From positions 434,001 through 498,000 of the forward strand of contig JAYJMM010000105.1 in the NCBI GenBank assembly GCA_037349105.1: DNA of 64,000 bases. The letters are read 5' to 3'. Below the pieces are notes generated by a model. That model had not been told where the DNA came from, did no database searches, and saw only the letters and a program-made list of their open reading frames with translations. Every line of letters starts with the position of its first letter. Within the stretch, counting starts at the first letter, position 1. Positions 34,282 through 45,879 of this stretch are shown one piece after another. The translations under genes were made by a program, and so were the position numbers. Origin of the DNA: Limnomonas spitsbergensis (taxonomy: Eukaryota; Chlorophyta; Chlorophyceae; Chlamydomonadales).

Positions 34282-37200
34282 ATGTTAGTTCTCGGGAGAC
34301 ACATTAAAGCGATTTTGTTCGACCTAGATGATACGCTGTACCGTTGCCATGAGCTGAACCAGTCCGTCGTGGTCGGGATTCGAGGTGAGGCCTTGTCAAG
34401 TCTTCCAAACGTAAAGATGCATACGCTGATTCCTGGCTCACGAGGCCAGACTGTCAATGGGTGGTCGTCGCTAGGTAGCTGCAGCGCCGTGGTGCCACGT
34501 TTGAATTGGACTTCACTTATATGTGCGCATCTGTAACTATGAAAGAAGCGTGACTCTTTACCCGAGAGTCGCCCGTACCAGCGGCTTTCACCATTCTTAC
34601 CATGCAAAACAGTCGAAGGGGCAAGATGGGGCTACCTCAAGACCACCAGCTCGTGTGCTTGATTGTAGTCTGCGTACTCCTGCTCATAAGTGCACCTGCC
34701 ATCGGCCAGAGCGCCACATGACTTCCCAGCTAATGGCACGCACAGGCCTGTTTCATGCTTGCAGGCATGCAGGGCGCTCATATAGTCATACCGGTATGGT
34801 ATGTTGTGGCTGCTCCTTCCATCACCTCCCTAATTTTGTGGCACAATACCATGCCTGCAGCCTTTATGGTGAAGCATCTTGGGTACAACGCTGAGGAGGT
34901 GGTGGACAAGGCCACGGCGTTGTACGTCAAATATGGCACTACCTTGGCTGGGCTCGTGGTGAGGTGCAGCTGTCTGTTTCTGAGCATGGCATGCACGTTG
35001 GATTGCTTTGTCCATGCATACACCCACACACTCACCCACACACACACCTGGATCGCAGGGCCCCTGGGGGCTTGGGCAGATTAGGTCAGGAAAGCACGAA
35101 TACCCACTGCGTTACTGCATGTCATTGCTAATGGATTGAAGTTTGTTACTTATAGTAACTTGTGGGAGACCATCGTTTCCTCAGTAGGGAGATATTCAAA
35201 TTAGGGGGAAATGCTGCTTGGGAAAATTAGTAGTGACGGAAAATAGAGCAACGATGTGGCGTAGCCCAGTGCGGCCACCCAAGTTGACTAAAAGCTTCAC
35301 ACATGAAGTCATGAAAGGTGCTACAGGTCCCCCCTGGCACACGCAACTTGAACCATGGTCATGTGGATTTTCGTCTTACAACATATGCATTGGCAAGAGG
35401 GGTTGTATCTGCTCCCCGCCATGTTGAGTTCAATCAGACGATCAACCGTAGCTCATTGCCAGCAGGCTGTGGTGCGTGGGTCAGGACAGGTTTGACCTAT
35501 GAGGGTTTAAGGCCCCTGGTTCAAGGCTTACTTCTGTATGTCACTGCCTGTACTGCCAGCATGCTCGCTGCCTGTGCTGGCCGCTTACACGTGCATGGTT
35601 CACAAAGCGGCCAGCTGTCGCAGCTTACTGCTCTCATGCATTTGTCTCGATGGCCATGAGGCTAGCAGGTGCATCTCATGGTCTACCCGCCTGTGCATAG
35701 AATTTCTAGCCCACAGCTGGCATACATGTGCTTGGATGTGCATGAGGTATTTGTTTGATTATCCCCTTAAGCCTGAAGGGGGCTTGTGTGGTGCGTTGCT
35801 CGCAGGAGCAAGGTTGCAAGGTAGACATTGACCAGTGGCACAAAGAAGTGCACTGGGGACAGGTCAGGTGAGGGGGTGCACTGGTGACTGGCCAGGGAAG
35901 ATGGGGCGCTGAGAAGAGGACATCAACAGATTGCTTAGGCACAAAATGTTTGAAATGTCAAATATACATCGCCACAGGATCCACAAGATTCTCTCCTGGT
36001 GTAGCCCCTGGCGTAAGCCCTGGGAAACCAAGTACTTAAGCCCGTGGTCATAACTCCCCTGATTGCCAGGTATGAGGACCTGCTCCACCCGGACCCTGCG
36101 CTGCGTGCCATCCTGATGGCCTTGGACGATGGTACGCCAAGATACGTTTTCACGAACGCTGATAAGGAACATGCTCGCATCTGCCTTGAACGTCTGGGCA
36201 TCCAGGACTGTTTCCAGGTATGACACAAGTGTGGGGCAACGTTTAGGGGGAGGTGTTAAGTGTGGGGCAAGGTGGGGGGGAGGTGGGAAGCTATTTTTAT
36301 GACCGAATCAGAGCTTAAGATGGCATCTGTGTTTCTGAAGGTCCGAGGGTCTCGTACTTGACGGCTTCTCAGCATGCAGCTCTCTATGGCTGAGGTATGC
36401 AGAGCCCTGCAGAGTATGGGAGGCACTTCATGACACCGTGCTGCCTTGAATGCAGGGCGTGTATCATTTCGAGAACCTGCATGAGCTGGCCACAGCAGCT
36501 GGCCTGGAAGATGCGGACCACCCTCATGTCATCTGCAAGCCGGCACACAAGGTGGGGGGGAGCAGCTTGGCTGGCCATAGCTTTTACCATATGCAAATTG
36601 TATGTTAGGAAGGAACACAAATTGCCTAGGTATGAGGGCATGCTAACATTCAAGCTCTTGATTGCGCAGTGTGCAAAGGGAGCAATGCGTGTCTGACCAT
36701 GGATTTGCCAGATGCATATATGTTTGCACATCGGAATGCAAATCGCTTGTGTATGAGGGCATGGTGTCGTTTGTGATATTGATTTAACACTCCCCCACCG
36801 CAGGCTTACAACCTGTTGTTTGACCATCTCGGTGTGAAAGCGGAGGAGGTGCTGTTCTTCGACGACAGTGTGCGAAATATCCGGGCAGCGACGGAGCTCG
36901 GTGTTCTGACAGTCCTGGTGAGGGCAGAGCTATCCTCGGTTGATTCTATATCTCAAGGGTTTAGGGTACATGAAGGTTGGGATTGGAAACTTGGAAGGGT
37001 ATTATTAGCTGCTGCCTGGGCATCATGATGGTTGTGCTAGACATCTAATGCTTCCTCCATGCAATTGTAATTATGTCCCCATATTTTCCTGTCTGATAGT
37101 CCACTTCACATCAACTCTCCATCCCCCCCGGGGATACACCAGAGCTGGAATTCCACACATCCCCCCTGTATGTGCAGGTGGGCACCGACCAAGCCACTGA

Positions 37201-37363
37201 GGGCGCAGATGTGGTCATGCCCGACCTGCACCACCTGTCGCGCCTGCTGCGAACAGATGCGATACCAGTGGCACCACTGGCAGTTTCGGGCGACAAGGAG
37301 GAACTGGCAGTGGCAGAGAGCAAACTTGAGGCGGAAGACGTGGCGGTCATGGTGACAGCTTGA
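34282..37363 (+). CDS. HAD-superfamily hydrolase, pyrimidine 5'-nucleotidase (SDT1) type
   Basis: Seven exons join in phase for 268 residues: 34282-34384, 34861-34958, 35806-35867, 36070-36217, 36456-36551, 36804-36917 and 37178-37363 (TGA). All four HAD motifs are present: motif I FDLDDTLY (residues 13-20) with nucleophile and acid/base Asp; a cap region with HLGYNAEEV, YVKYGTTLAGL and VDIDQWHKEVH; motif II in YVFTNADKEH; motif III Lys in VICKPAHKAYN; motif IV FFDDSVRNI followed by LGVLTVL and VGTDQATEGAD. The order and spacing match the yeast SDT1 / plant At5g59480 group, which dephosphorylates pyrimidine nucleotides. The last 21 residues (ELAVAESKLEAEDVAVMVTA) form a repeat unit that recurs in the DNA past the stop. 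Confidence 0.92.
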
Positions 37364-37556
37364 TAGGATGGAACAGCAGGACAGGGTGAGGGGGATATGG
37401 CTGAGTTAGGGGGCAAGCTAGAGACGGAGGAGGTGGCCGTCATAGTGGCAGCTCGGTATTGCAGAACTACCTCCTCACTCCGACTGAGGACCTGGCGGCG
37501 GCAGAGTGCAATCTTGAGGTGGAGGAGGAGGAGGAGGTGATGGTCGTAGCTTGATG
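37297..37556 (+). repeat. Decaying coding repeat across the end of the HAD gene
   Basis: Three degenerate copies of the C-terminal unit: in the gene (ELAVAESKLEAEDVAVMVTA, stop at 37361-37363), a second reading about GKLETEEVAVIVAAR (37409-37455), and a third reading about DLAAAECNLEVEEEEEVMVVA with its own TGA (about 37490-37554). Copies two and three lie after the stop. Confidence 0.6.
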
Positions 37557-39651
37557 TGATAAGTCAATGCCTGTGCTATGGTACTACCGGTAACCTGACC
37601 GAAGCATCTTCCACTTTTTTATTTCCACTCTGTCCTTGGGTGCCTGGGAGCATAAGGTGGGCCGAGGAGGCACCATTGGGAGAAGCGCTCCGAACGTCGC
37701 ATACCGCTTTCACTATACAGCTAGAGTTTCCGATTAATAATTTATATGTGAAGCCTTGAGTGGCTCACCTGGTCCGTTCCTTTTGGAGGTGCCGGCAGGT
37801 GGCTGACTGCCTGTGGGAATATAGCTCAATGAAGACATTTTCGTACGATCCTTGGATGAGGGCAGCGTGGGTCATGTAGCTGCCCTTAGTGGCTCATATC
37901 AATGAGGGAGTATAAAACTCGCTCCTCCTCTGGCGGACGACAAGTGGCCTGGCTTGTTTGTTCAGTGTGAAGGGAGTGGATCGTGACGTTGCTGATGACC
38001 ATGTGGGGGGGGGTGCAGTGGTTGGGTGGTAGGGTGGCTGTAGTTAAAAACCTGCCACCCTGAAATAGGTTGCCCGAAGGCTACCAGCTGGTGTTTCTTG
38101 TGGGCATGGTAGCGCCCCAGCCCTTATTGATCTGGTGGACCTCTTTCAGTCCAGAGACTGCGTACTGCAGTCCGGTCTCCCATGCCTTTTTGGCCAGGGA
38201 CAAGGCCTCTCCATTACACCTGAGGCAATCCTCCTCAGATGGTAGTTGGGATTCTTGCTGACCTCAGAGACGATGGATTGTGGCTTTTAATGGTACCAGT
38301 GCAGATATGGCCCTGACCCAGGCAATGCTGTTCCCTTCCCTTTAACGACCCACAGGAGGAGTATGTGCTTTTCTTTTTATGTTAAGGCTGGCTGAAATAT
38401 CAATATCCTAGAGTGTTTGGCAGTACAGCATGTCAGGTTGAGGGCAGTGCTTGCGTCCCTCTTACGGCCTTGTGTGGCCACAGGTGACCCACACACGTGC
38501 CAATTGTACATGATGTCTTTCACCGCACTGGACAGCGTCCATCCGTCCATTGTGTAGTGAATTCCACTGATTAACACGAGGGGCTGGATAATCTGAAGGT
38601 TTTGCATATTGTCTCAGTTGTAATGCTTCGAGAGTGACGATCACGGCGACCGGAAGTGTGTTTGTCACCAGCGGTGTACCGTTATTGACCTAATGCGTGA
38701 CGTTGCCATGGTGGTGGCCTGCTGATCACCTATCATCTCCATCAGAGGTGAGAGAGGTGCTCGTGTGAGGGGAGTACATATCCTCCTCCGCTCTGGTCTC
38801 ACTGGCACCAGGAGGGCGCATGGAACACTTATTTCCGCACTTCACTCCACAGATTGAACTCCATCTTCATTTCGGAAGATATGTCCACTGCTAAGCTGGT
38901 ACTTGTATCAAAACAGCATTACAATGCTTTGGAAACATGAGTTGTTCAGCTTCTGGCGACAAGGGGAAGCCAACTAATTGCACTCTAGTTTTACCAACTT
39001 CATTTCAAAAGCTAAACAGAAGTCTACTCGACTTGCCACTGAGCAAGTCCTCACGTAGTCATCTAGGGCATTATAAACTCGCGTCTGTGAAGTCATCCCT
39101 AGCGCACATGGTTGGGTGCATGTGCAGTCATGCCATCATGTGTGATGGCATCAGAACTGCGTATGCTTCCAGTTGATCAGTGCCTGCGCATTAGGAACAG
39201 AAATAATCCATTTGCCGAGGCACAGACACTATCACAGAAGTGGATGAGCAGATACGAGGAACATTAAGTTCATTAGGGATTTAAGGGTTCAGTACTGTAC
39301 AGAGGTAGAGTAGTATCAAATAGGGGCCATTGAGAGGGAAAACAAGCCCAGTGTAAAACAAAATTCGACTGATTCTACAGCCAGGTTTCTTTAATCGTTA
39401 CTGGTTATGAGTCATTATCAAAGCAGTCAGCAAGCAATTTGGTCGGTGATGCTGAATTTAAGGCGTGCAGTAATAAAAACTCAATTAAGTTATTCCCTGT
39501 ATGTCTGGAAATTTGTCAGACCTGCGCCTCACTAATTTTGCACCTGAGCCTCACTACTTCTGGTATAGCCAACAAGACAATTATTTTCTGCTGTCACCTC
39601 ACCCTTACCTGACTGCGAGATCTGGGGACTCTATCCTCATCCTCTACCCAC
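37557..39651. other. Gene-poor spacer between convergent genes
   Basis: No gene is supported. One TACCGGTA is at 37585-37592. The final exon of the IF1-like gene may lie between about 38900 and 39650, but it could not be identified. Confidence 0.35.
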
Positions 39652-40490
39652 CTTGACATCATCGACCGAGAACTTATACTTGTCAATGATGCCCTTCAAC
39701 GCCGATTGCTCAGCGGCGCTGACCCCAGCTGCAGCATGGACATCTGCCATGTCAGACTGGCTCTTGACCTGAAGACAGCAAAAATAGCGAGGGGCAATGC
39801 TTAAGCCCATGCCAGTTCTTCACTGTGCTCATGTTGCTGACAGCGCTGGTGTTCATGCAGGTGCTGAACAGCTGAATGGCTCATGATCAACAGCCTCCCT
39901 AATAATCACCTTTTTCTCAATCTCGTCGTCACTTCGAGCCCTCACTTTCAGGCTCAAATTTCTACTACCGGTATTATCATAATGTTTTTGATCCTGTCCT
40001 GCCATGCTCCCTTTGCAGTTGTCAGTAGTACCTTGCTCAAGATCTTGGCCAAAGTTCTTTGATCCTCTTTCGTGAAGTATAGATCTTCGGTCGCCTGAAG
40101 CACACAATGTTTCTATGTTGGCTTTGTGTCGGAGTCGGAATGACAAAGAAGCAGACGCAAAGAAACATCGGTAGGTGATGAGCTATAAGGGGAAGCCAAT
40201 AGTACCGGTATGCTCGACTCAAAAGTAAGAGCACCTTTCTGAATCATGATATTCGACAAGTTAAGCATATAAGCAGGACGAAAGCAAGCTGTTGGGATCT
40301 GCCAGGAAGGAATCAGCTTTGTCAATTTGACATGCCTGGCGTACACGTATGCTCGCACCTTCTCGTGCTCGGTGAATCCCTTCAGACCCTCACCAGATCG
40401 TACAGCTGGACAAACACTGATTGTCCTTAAGCCAGTCGGCAGTAAACCCATCGATAGCAAGCACGACTTGGCAACAAGGGTTCGCAGCAT
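39652..40490 (-). CDS. Mitochondrial ATPase inhibitor (IF1)-like small protein, 3' end uncertain
   Basis: Three minus-strand exons join in phase 0: 40490-40359, 40094-40032 and 39768-39652, giving 104 residues before a GTGGGT donor. The N-terminus (MLRTLVAKSCLLSMG and on to about residue 28) is basic, hydroxylated and free of acids, like a mitochondrial presequence. The core crosses the first junction as GFTEHEK|ATEDLYFTKEDQ, followed by a helix (RTLAKILSK). Glu/Lys-Ala...Asp-x-Tyr-Phe is the pattern of the inhibitory helix of IF1 proteins, which stop reverse ATP hydrolysis by F1. The third exon (SDMADVHAAAGVSAAEQ, then LKGIIDKYKFSVDDVK) is an unusual C-terminal extension. If the last donor is unused, the frame ends four codons later. 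Assignment to IF1 rests on a short motif. Confidence 0.55.
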
Positions 40491-40866
40491 CCCGAGTTGT
40501 GGATGCCAGGAAAAGTGGTTTTTAAATTTCGAGTAGTTCAATTTGCTTCTATCTCGTGCATGAAGAGATAGGGCTCATGCTCCGATAAGGACCAGAATAA
40601 TGACAGGACGTACTTTCACGACATGTACGGTTCCGCAGGCGGTCTCGACGGGAAGCTCCGGTCCAGACTCTTACGCACCCTCCGATGCCACTAACACAAG
40701 GAACAGACATATGTTGCATATCAATTCTGCAACCCGTCATTATGTTCCTATCCCCACGAATTTTTTGCAAGGAGCATATGTATGGCGCTTTGCCAGTGTG
40801 AACAATTGTATCTTGATACCCCCAGGCCCCCACCCACTCAATTCAGCAGAACATTGATGGTTCACA

Positions 40867-42766
40867 CGAGGGGGGGGCAAGAAAGAAAGTCAAACACCCC
40901 ATCCAATTTTTTGTCAAACGACCCCTGGCTACCCCCCCCCCTCACCTCCGGAACCTAGTAAAACCTTAATTTGGGGGGCTCAGATTGACAATAGTCTCCG
41001 AGATAGCATCAGTTTGAGACTACAGTATCATCACTGCCAGATTATAAAGAGTTGGGTGAAAACGTCCGTCAGAAAATTCGGCGCTTTCAACTGCGGTCAT
41101 CCCACTCCTCAAGCTTGCACATGCAGTTCACAGTTCAGTAGAGGGTCCTGCCCTCAGAAAGTCATTAACGGTACACCTCTGGGCCCGCTCAAAGCTCAGC
41201 CGCGTGGACGCCCAACTGTTCAGAAGGGAGTAAAGAAGGAACTAAAAGGAAGAGAGGGGGAAAGGAACAAAAGGAGAGGCCGGGAAGGCAAAGAAGACCA
41301 AGGCCAACACCTGAGTTCCACTAGAGACTAACCCCTGGTGGCTGCCCCTCGCCCTCAGAAAGTGTAACCAGTGTCGGGGGGGCTGTTTTCGGAGCAAAAC
41401 TACATCTGCTAGTACTGAACCGCAGACGACTCGCAAGTTTGTAGAGGGGACAAACTGACGGTTTGGAGCGCAGTGAAAAGCCCAACAGCCGCTGGCCAAA
41501 GGGGTGCTCCAGGGTAACTGGGAGCATCAGAAGCTACAGCGGAGGTTAGGGTGAGTGGGTTCCAAAGCAAGATTAATTTCAAGCTCAGACGTAGAGGAAA
41601 AACTTTTCCGAATGAAGGTCTTTCACGAGCTTAGCTCCTTTACACCCCATATAGGGGTTTAGGGTTACGATCGAGTATTTCCACTCTTTTAGCCCCCCAA
41701 ATCCTTCTGGTTTGTGCATTACTATGCTCTAACCTTGCTAATTTTTCAGTAAAATCAGAATTTAAGGAAGGGAGCGGGGTCAATTTTAATCAGCTCATTA
41801 GTGCGCTTATAATGGTGCCGATAAATGTAGATGGTTCACAAACATTAAGCGGTGAAACAAAAGAATAAACCATTGCTCTAGCTACCACCGGCCAGCTACC
41901 TATCCTCGCTAGAGACCACGAGGCTCTAGAAACGAGAAGACTCACAGATGAGTGGCATCAAACTAGCATCTAACTTGAGCGTGCTGATGTGCTGCTTCAG
42001 AAGCCTGGTCTTCAGCTTCTTGGGGAGCTCCTTACCCCCCCCCTTAAACTCCTCAGCGCTGATGGCATATCTCGTCACACCTGCCTCCGTCAGCTCCTGA
42101 CCAGGGTGGGCTGACTCCATGTGATCTAGGAAGTGATGACTCAAGACATAAGGGCCGATGGTACCGCGATGCTCCTGCAGATGGTGCAAGCCACTGGTCT
42201 GTTGGTGCAAGGATTGTTGGCAGAACCCCTCTCAGCCGCTTCGTCGAATTCTCCCTGGCCAGCTTCTCAGCTCCTCTCTTGCACTCTTTCCCCCGATGGT
42301 GATTCCTTAGTGCCACTGGGTTTTTCTAAGAATTTTAAGACCTTCAAACAATGCTCACAACAGGTTTAGAACAGTGCATACGGTACAGGTTGTAATTGCT
42401 TAAATCATAGCAACTACCAACGCAGCTACACCGTGTGAGCCCATAATGGGTGTACGCATAACGGTGCATGTGGTTCTGGAGCCATGACACCCCCCCATGC
42501 CATAATGGCATGCCAAGAGGGGTCTTATATTATGTGTGGAATATTTTATGATGCACATCTGTAGCAAATGACAGTAGGAACGCAAGTGTGTAGCTATTGT
42601 CTCAATCTGATGTTAAAAAAAATGTTACCCCCTCTCACTCTGACCCTCCATATCTCCCAGCCCCCTGGGCCAAAAACAATTTTAAGACCAGATATGGAAA
42701 GCTCTCGTCAAGCTCTGCAACTTTCGAGGATGGGGTGTATTACTTTATTTTTTGCCCCCCCCCTCG
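40867..42766. mobile_element. TIR transposon, copy 2 of the zinc-finger-bearing family
   Basis: A 1900-bp element flanked by the 8-bp direct repeat GGTTCACA (40859-40866 and 42767-42774). The left end starts CGAGGGGGGGGCAAGAAAGA, then CACCCCATCC; the right end read inverted starts CGAGGGGGGGGCAAAAAATA, then ACACCCCATCC. Both ends and the subterminal TATCTCCCAGCCCCCTGGG correspond to copy 1 at 28393-29841. Inside are a decayed zinc-finger gene (41926-42330) and about 900 bp of other sequence (41000-41900) absent from copy 1. No transposase is recognisable. Confidence 0.85.
41926..42330 (-). pseudogene. Broken zinc-finger gene of transposon copy 2
   Basis: Matches the 28731-29456 gene in pieces: RNHHRGKECKRGAEK (copy 1 RRHQNGRECMAAS), NNPCTNRPVACTICR (copy 1 NPCTNRPVPRQVCR), and YVLSHHFLDHMESAHPGQ with LTEAGVTRYAISAEEFK (copy 1 WSYHYLDHMLTAHPDQQL). 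The second and third pieces lie in different frames, so a frameshift separates them, and the central Cys cluster of copy 1 is deleted. It cannot make the full protein. Confidence 0.75.
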
Positions 42767-42774
42767 GGTTCACA

Positions 42775-43174
42775 TTCCAAACCTACCAAACCGGACAACT
42801 TTCAGACAGAGACCCCATGCTGTAGCTATGGCAGCCCTTGCAGTACCCAGCGCAAGTAAGGAGGGAGGTGGAGCATCGTGCACTTCCAACGATGGCATGC
42901 AAGTATTCACAAGGGTTGCATGCATGGCTTGCATGCACATTGGCTGGGTTTACTGGGATTTTCGATGTGGTTCAATTTTTATCTGTTTTTAGCATCGGCC
43001 ATATATTGCTTTCTGTCTCTCTGTTTCAAGCAGGAGGGGTCATAAGTCATAACCCCTTAACAGTTTCTTGGGTTCCGGAGGCGGGGTAGGAATGTCCGCC
43101 ACCGGATGCCTGCCAAATTAACCGTTCCACATTTTTAGGATGCGGGTTTTGACATTTGTGTGCCTCCCCTGTCT
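42775..43174. other. Short spacer between two transposons
   Basis: Four hundred bases between the target duplication of transposon copy 2 and that of the long-TIR element. Contains TTCCGGAGGCGGGGTAGG near 43074. No gene or regulatory site is supported. Confidence 0.4.
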
Positions 43175-43181
43175 GGTAGGG

Positions 43182-43830
43182 CAGATAGGTCTTACGCTAG
43201 ATGTATGCGGAATACGGCTGTTTCAGGTATGCGGAATCCGCACTACCTGCGCATAGGCCTGCCAGCTTGAGGCCTGCCAGCCGTATGCGTAGTCGTGCAA
43301 CATTAATTCCCTGCGCTGCGCGCAGAGAATAGCATTGCGCAGGGGCTGGTGTATATATGTCAAGATGCCACCGATAGGGGCTGCGGTATTGGCTATCATT
43401 CAAACGGCGCGCTCGATGTTGTCACAGGTCATGCCAAAGGGTCATTCGACAGGTGAGTACCGATTTAATCATGTGAAGAGATAAATCAGTCGACACGCCA
43501 TCCCATCCCATCCCAACTATGAGGGGAAAGCCGCTTCATTGCATTCGCAGGCATGCGCTTGAAGCGGGTGGATGAGATGGGCGGGACATCACTGCCGAGT
43601 GCAGTTTCATAATCGGGATGTACCTTCTACACATGGAAGGCTGCCTTGTTTTCTTGGAAGACCCTGCAGACAGCGCACCCTGCCTGGCGATGCAGTAAAA
43701 ACAATCATGCTGCAAGGAAGGCATGGTAAGCTTGCACTCCCAGACTCTGGTTACAATCACTTGATTGGAGGGATGTTCCTGAGTCTTGGTCTAACAAGTA
43801 GTTAGTAACAATGCATTCCCTACAGGCTGC
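43182..43830 (+). repeat. Left terminal inverted repeat of the large element
   Basis: Matches the right arm in inverse orientation up to CTACAGGCTGC. The outer 100 bases contain internal palindromic pieces (GGCCTGCCAG twice; ATGCGGAAT twice). Homology with the right arm resumes at 44485 after 654 bases present only on the left. Confidence 0.9.
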
Positions 43831-43853
43831 AGTTAGTTGATGGAATGCTGAAT

Positions 43854-44318
43854 ATGTTGGGACAAAGGACAGCTGGTCTTACAACAGCTGCTCCCCCTTT
43901 GCGCATGGAGCAACAGCTGGGTGGTCCTGCAGCAGCTGCCCCCCCGTTGCACTTGGGTCAGCAACAGCTAGGGAGACAGCAGCTGGGTGGTCCTGCAACA
44001 ACTGCCCCCAACCTGCACATGGGTCAACAACAGCTAGGGAGGCAGCAGCAGCTGGGTGGTCTAGCAACAGCTGCCCCCTCTTTGCTCATGGGGCAGCAGC
44101 CAGAGAGGCAGCAACAGTTGGGTGGTCCTGCAGCAGCTGCCCCAACTAGCTCATGGGGCAGCAACAGCCAGGGAGGCAGCAAAAGGCGGTGCGGCAATGT
44201 CTCCCTGCTTTCATCTAGACAGCAGCAACATTGGATGCTTAGACATCTGCTGCAGGGACAGGGGTGGGACAGCGGAGTGCAAAGCAAGCCTATGAGGTCC
44301 GCGCTCATCTACCTGTAA
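43854..44318 (+). other. Gln/Ala/Leu-rich repetitive reading frame inside the large element
   Basis: A frame with about five degenerate copies of a roughly 60-bp unit encoding LGGPAAAAP...MGQQQLGRQQ. It lies in the 654-bp block (43831-44484) that interrupts the left arm relative to the right. The unit is a coding-length minisatellite; there is no domain or splice support. Downstream, about 44350-44480 gives HARRAAEDIPDVENADEDRS in one frame, which is protein-like but unassigned. Expression is unproven. Confidence 0.3.
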
Positions 44319-44709
44319 TGACGCAGCATTTTGAGGTAGAGCAAATCAACCGAGGTTCAAGCATCTCCATGCACGGCGCGCAGCTGAGGACATCCCAGAT
44401 GTAGAGAATGCAGATGAGGATCGGAGCGATGAAGGGGGTGTACCAAACATGCACGTGCTCATGCTGGAGGGAACCCTACACATTGCTTGAGAGTTTGCGC
44501 TCCCGCCACGCCGCCCGCTATCAGACTTTAACCGTTTCAGAGGGTGTGGAGGTTGGCCCAACGGGTGTTGAGGCTGCCACGGTAGCACCAGCTGCCCAAG
44601 TAGCACCAGCTGCCACGCTGGCACCAGCTGTTGGTCACACAGGAGCCATGGCCACGACCAAGGCACTCATGCCAATGTAGTGTCTCTATCATTTTTTGTT
44701 TACTGCCCT

Positions 44710-45125
44710 TGAAAATTTCATTGCTCCGCTTGAGGCAGGCTCATAACCCGCATGCCAGCAGTAGGCCGAGTAAATATTGTCACATTTTGGCCAGAGAACC
44801 ACAGATCTTACATGTTTGGGGTTATTTAGAACTGTGCTGGAAATCTTGGGACATTCTGATAACATAATGTTTGTGACTTTCCTCTCACTGCCCCCTGGCG
44901 GCCCCCCGCTTGAGGCGGGCTTTTAGCCTGCATGCCAGCAGTAGGCCGAGTAAACATCGTCACATTTTGGCCAGAGAACCACAGATCTTAAATGTTTGGG
45001 GTTGTTTAGGACTGTGCTGGAAATCTTGGGACATTCTGATAACGTTATGTGTGTGACTTTCCTCTCACTGCCCCCTGGCGGCCCCCCGCTTGAGGGCTTT
45101 TAGCCAGCATGTCACCAGTAGGCTG
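44710..45125 (+). repeat. 180-bp tandem repeat, 2.3 copies
   Basis: The marker CATGCCAGCAGTAGGC recurs at 44751 and 44931 and, changed, at about 45109, giving a 178-180 bp period. Copies one and two are nearly identical (CACAGATCTTA, GTGCTGGAAATCTTGGGACA); the third is cut after GGCTGAATCAACATTG. Confidence 0.85.
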
Positions 45126-45140
45126 AATCAACATTGTCAC

Positions 45141-45200
45141 ATTTAGGCCGCTTCAGCTACAGTTGGATGTAACTGAACTGTAGCAGAAGCGGCCTAAAAT
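45141..45200. repeat. Strong hairpin (inverted repeat, about 24-bp arms)
   Basis: ATTTAGGCCGCTTCAGCTAC plus AGTT (45141-45164) pairs with 45176-45200 (AACTGTAGCAGAAGCGGCCT plus AAAAT) with one mismatch and one extra A, around an 11-base loop. It sits directly at the end of the 180-bp repeats. It could be a tiny fold-back element or a recombination site. Confidence 0.8.
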
Positions 45201-45879
45201 AAAGAGTTGCGCCCACCCTCTTGCAGCAGGCAACACTCCAGGTTCAAATATTATATTCTCGTACGCCGGGAAGGCTTTACCTCGAGCGCCGGACCTCGTA
45301 GGCCGGACCTCGTAGGCCGGTCCGGCCTACGAGCAAGGAAGGGGTCCATAAGATTAAGCAAAGAAATAGGAGGGGGGGTTAGTGAGGGGTCCCAAGCAAA
45401 GCAAAGGAAAGAAAAAGGGGCCCATAAGATTAAGCAAAGCAAGATCATGAAGTCCCCCAAGCAGACCATGAAAAATCTTGGGGAAGTCTTATGCTCGGTG
45501 CCCACTAGCTTCATAAGATTAAGAAAGAGGAAAAGGGGCTTTCTTTACGCCGGCAGAAAGGCAAATAATGGCATAAAAATGAATTTGGCCTCGTCCTTCA
45601 ATATAGCTTAAACCTGTCATAATTCCGAATCAGAAATACAACCCTGCAAAAATACCAAAAGTGTCAAATGAATTAAGGCTTACGGCGGAGACCTAGGCAC
45701 CCAGAGACGATGAAGGGCGCAGATACCGGCGATACGCTTCGGGGAGCTGGTAACAAGCTTTGATCCGAAGATCCCCGAATAGGGCAACCTCTAGAACTTC
45801 CTATGAATTCATAAGTAGGATAGAGACAACCCAGTGAATTGAAACATCTTAGTAGCTACCCATTGCACCCAAGAATAGG

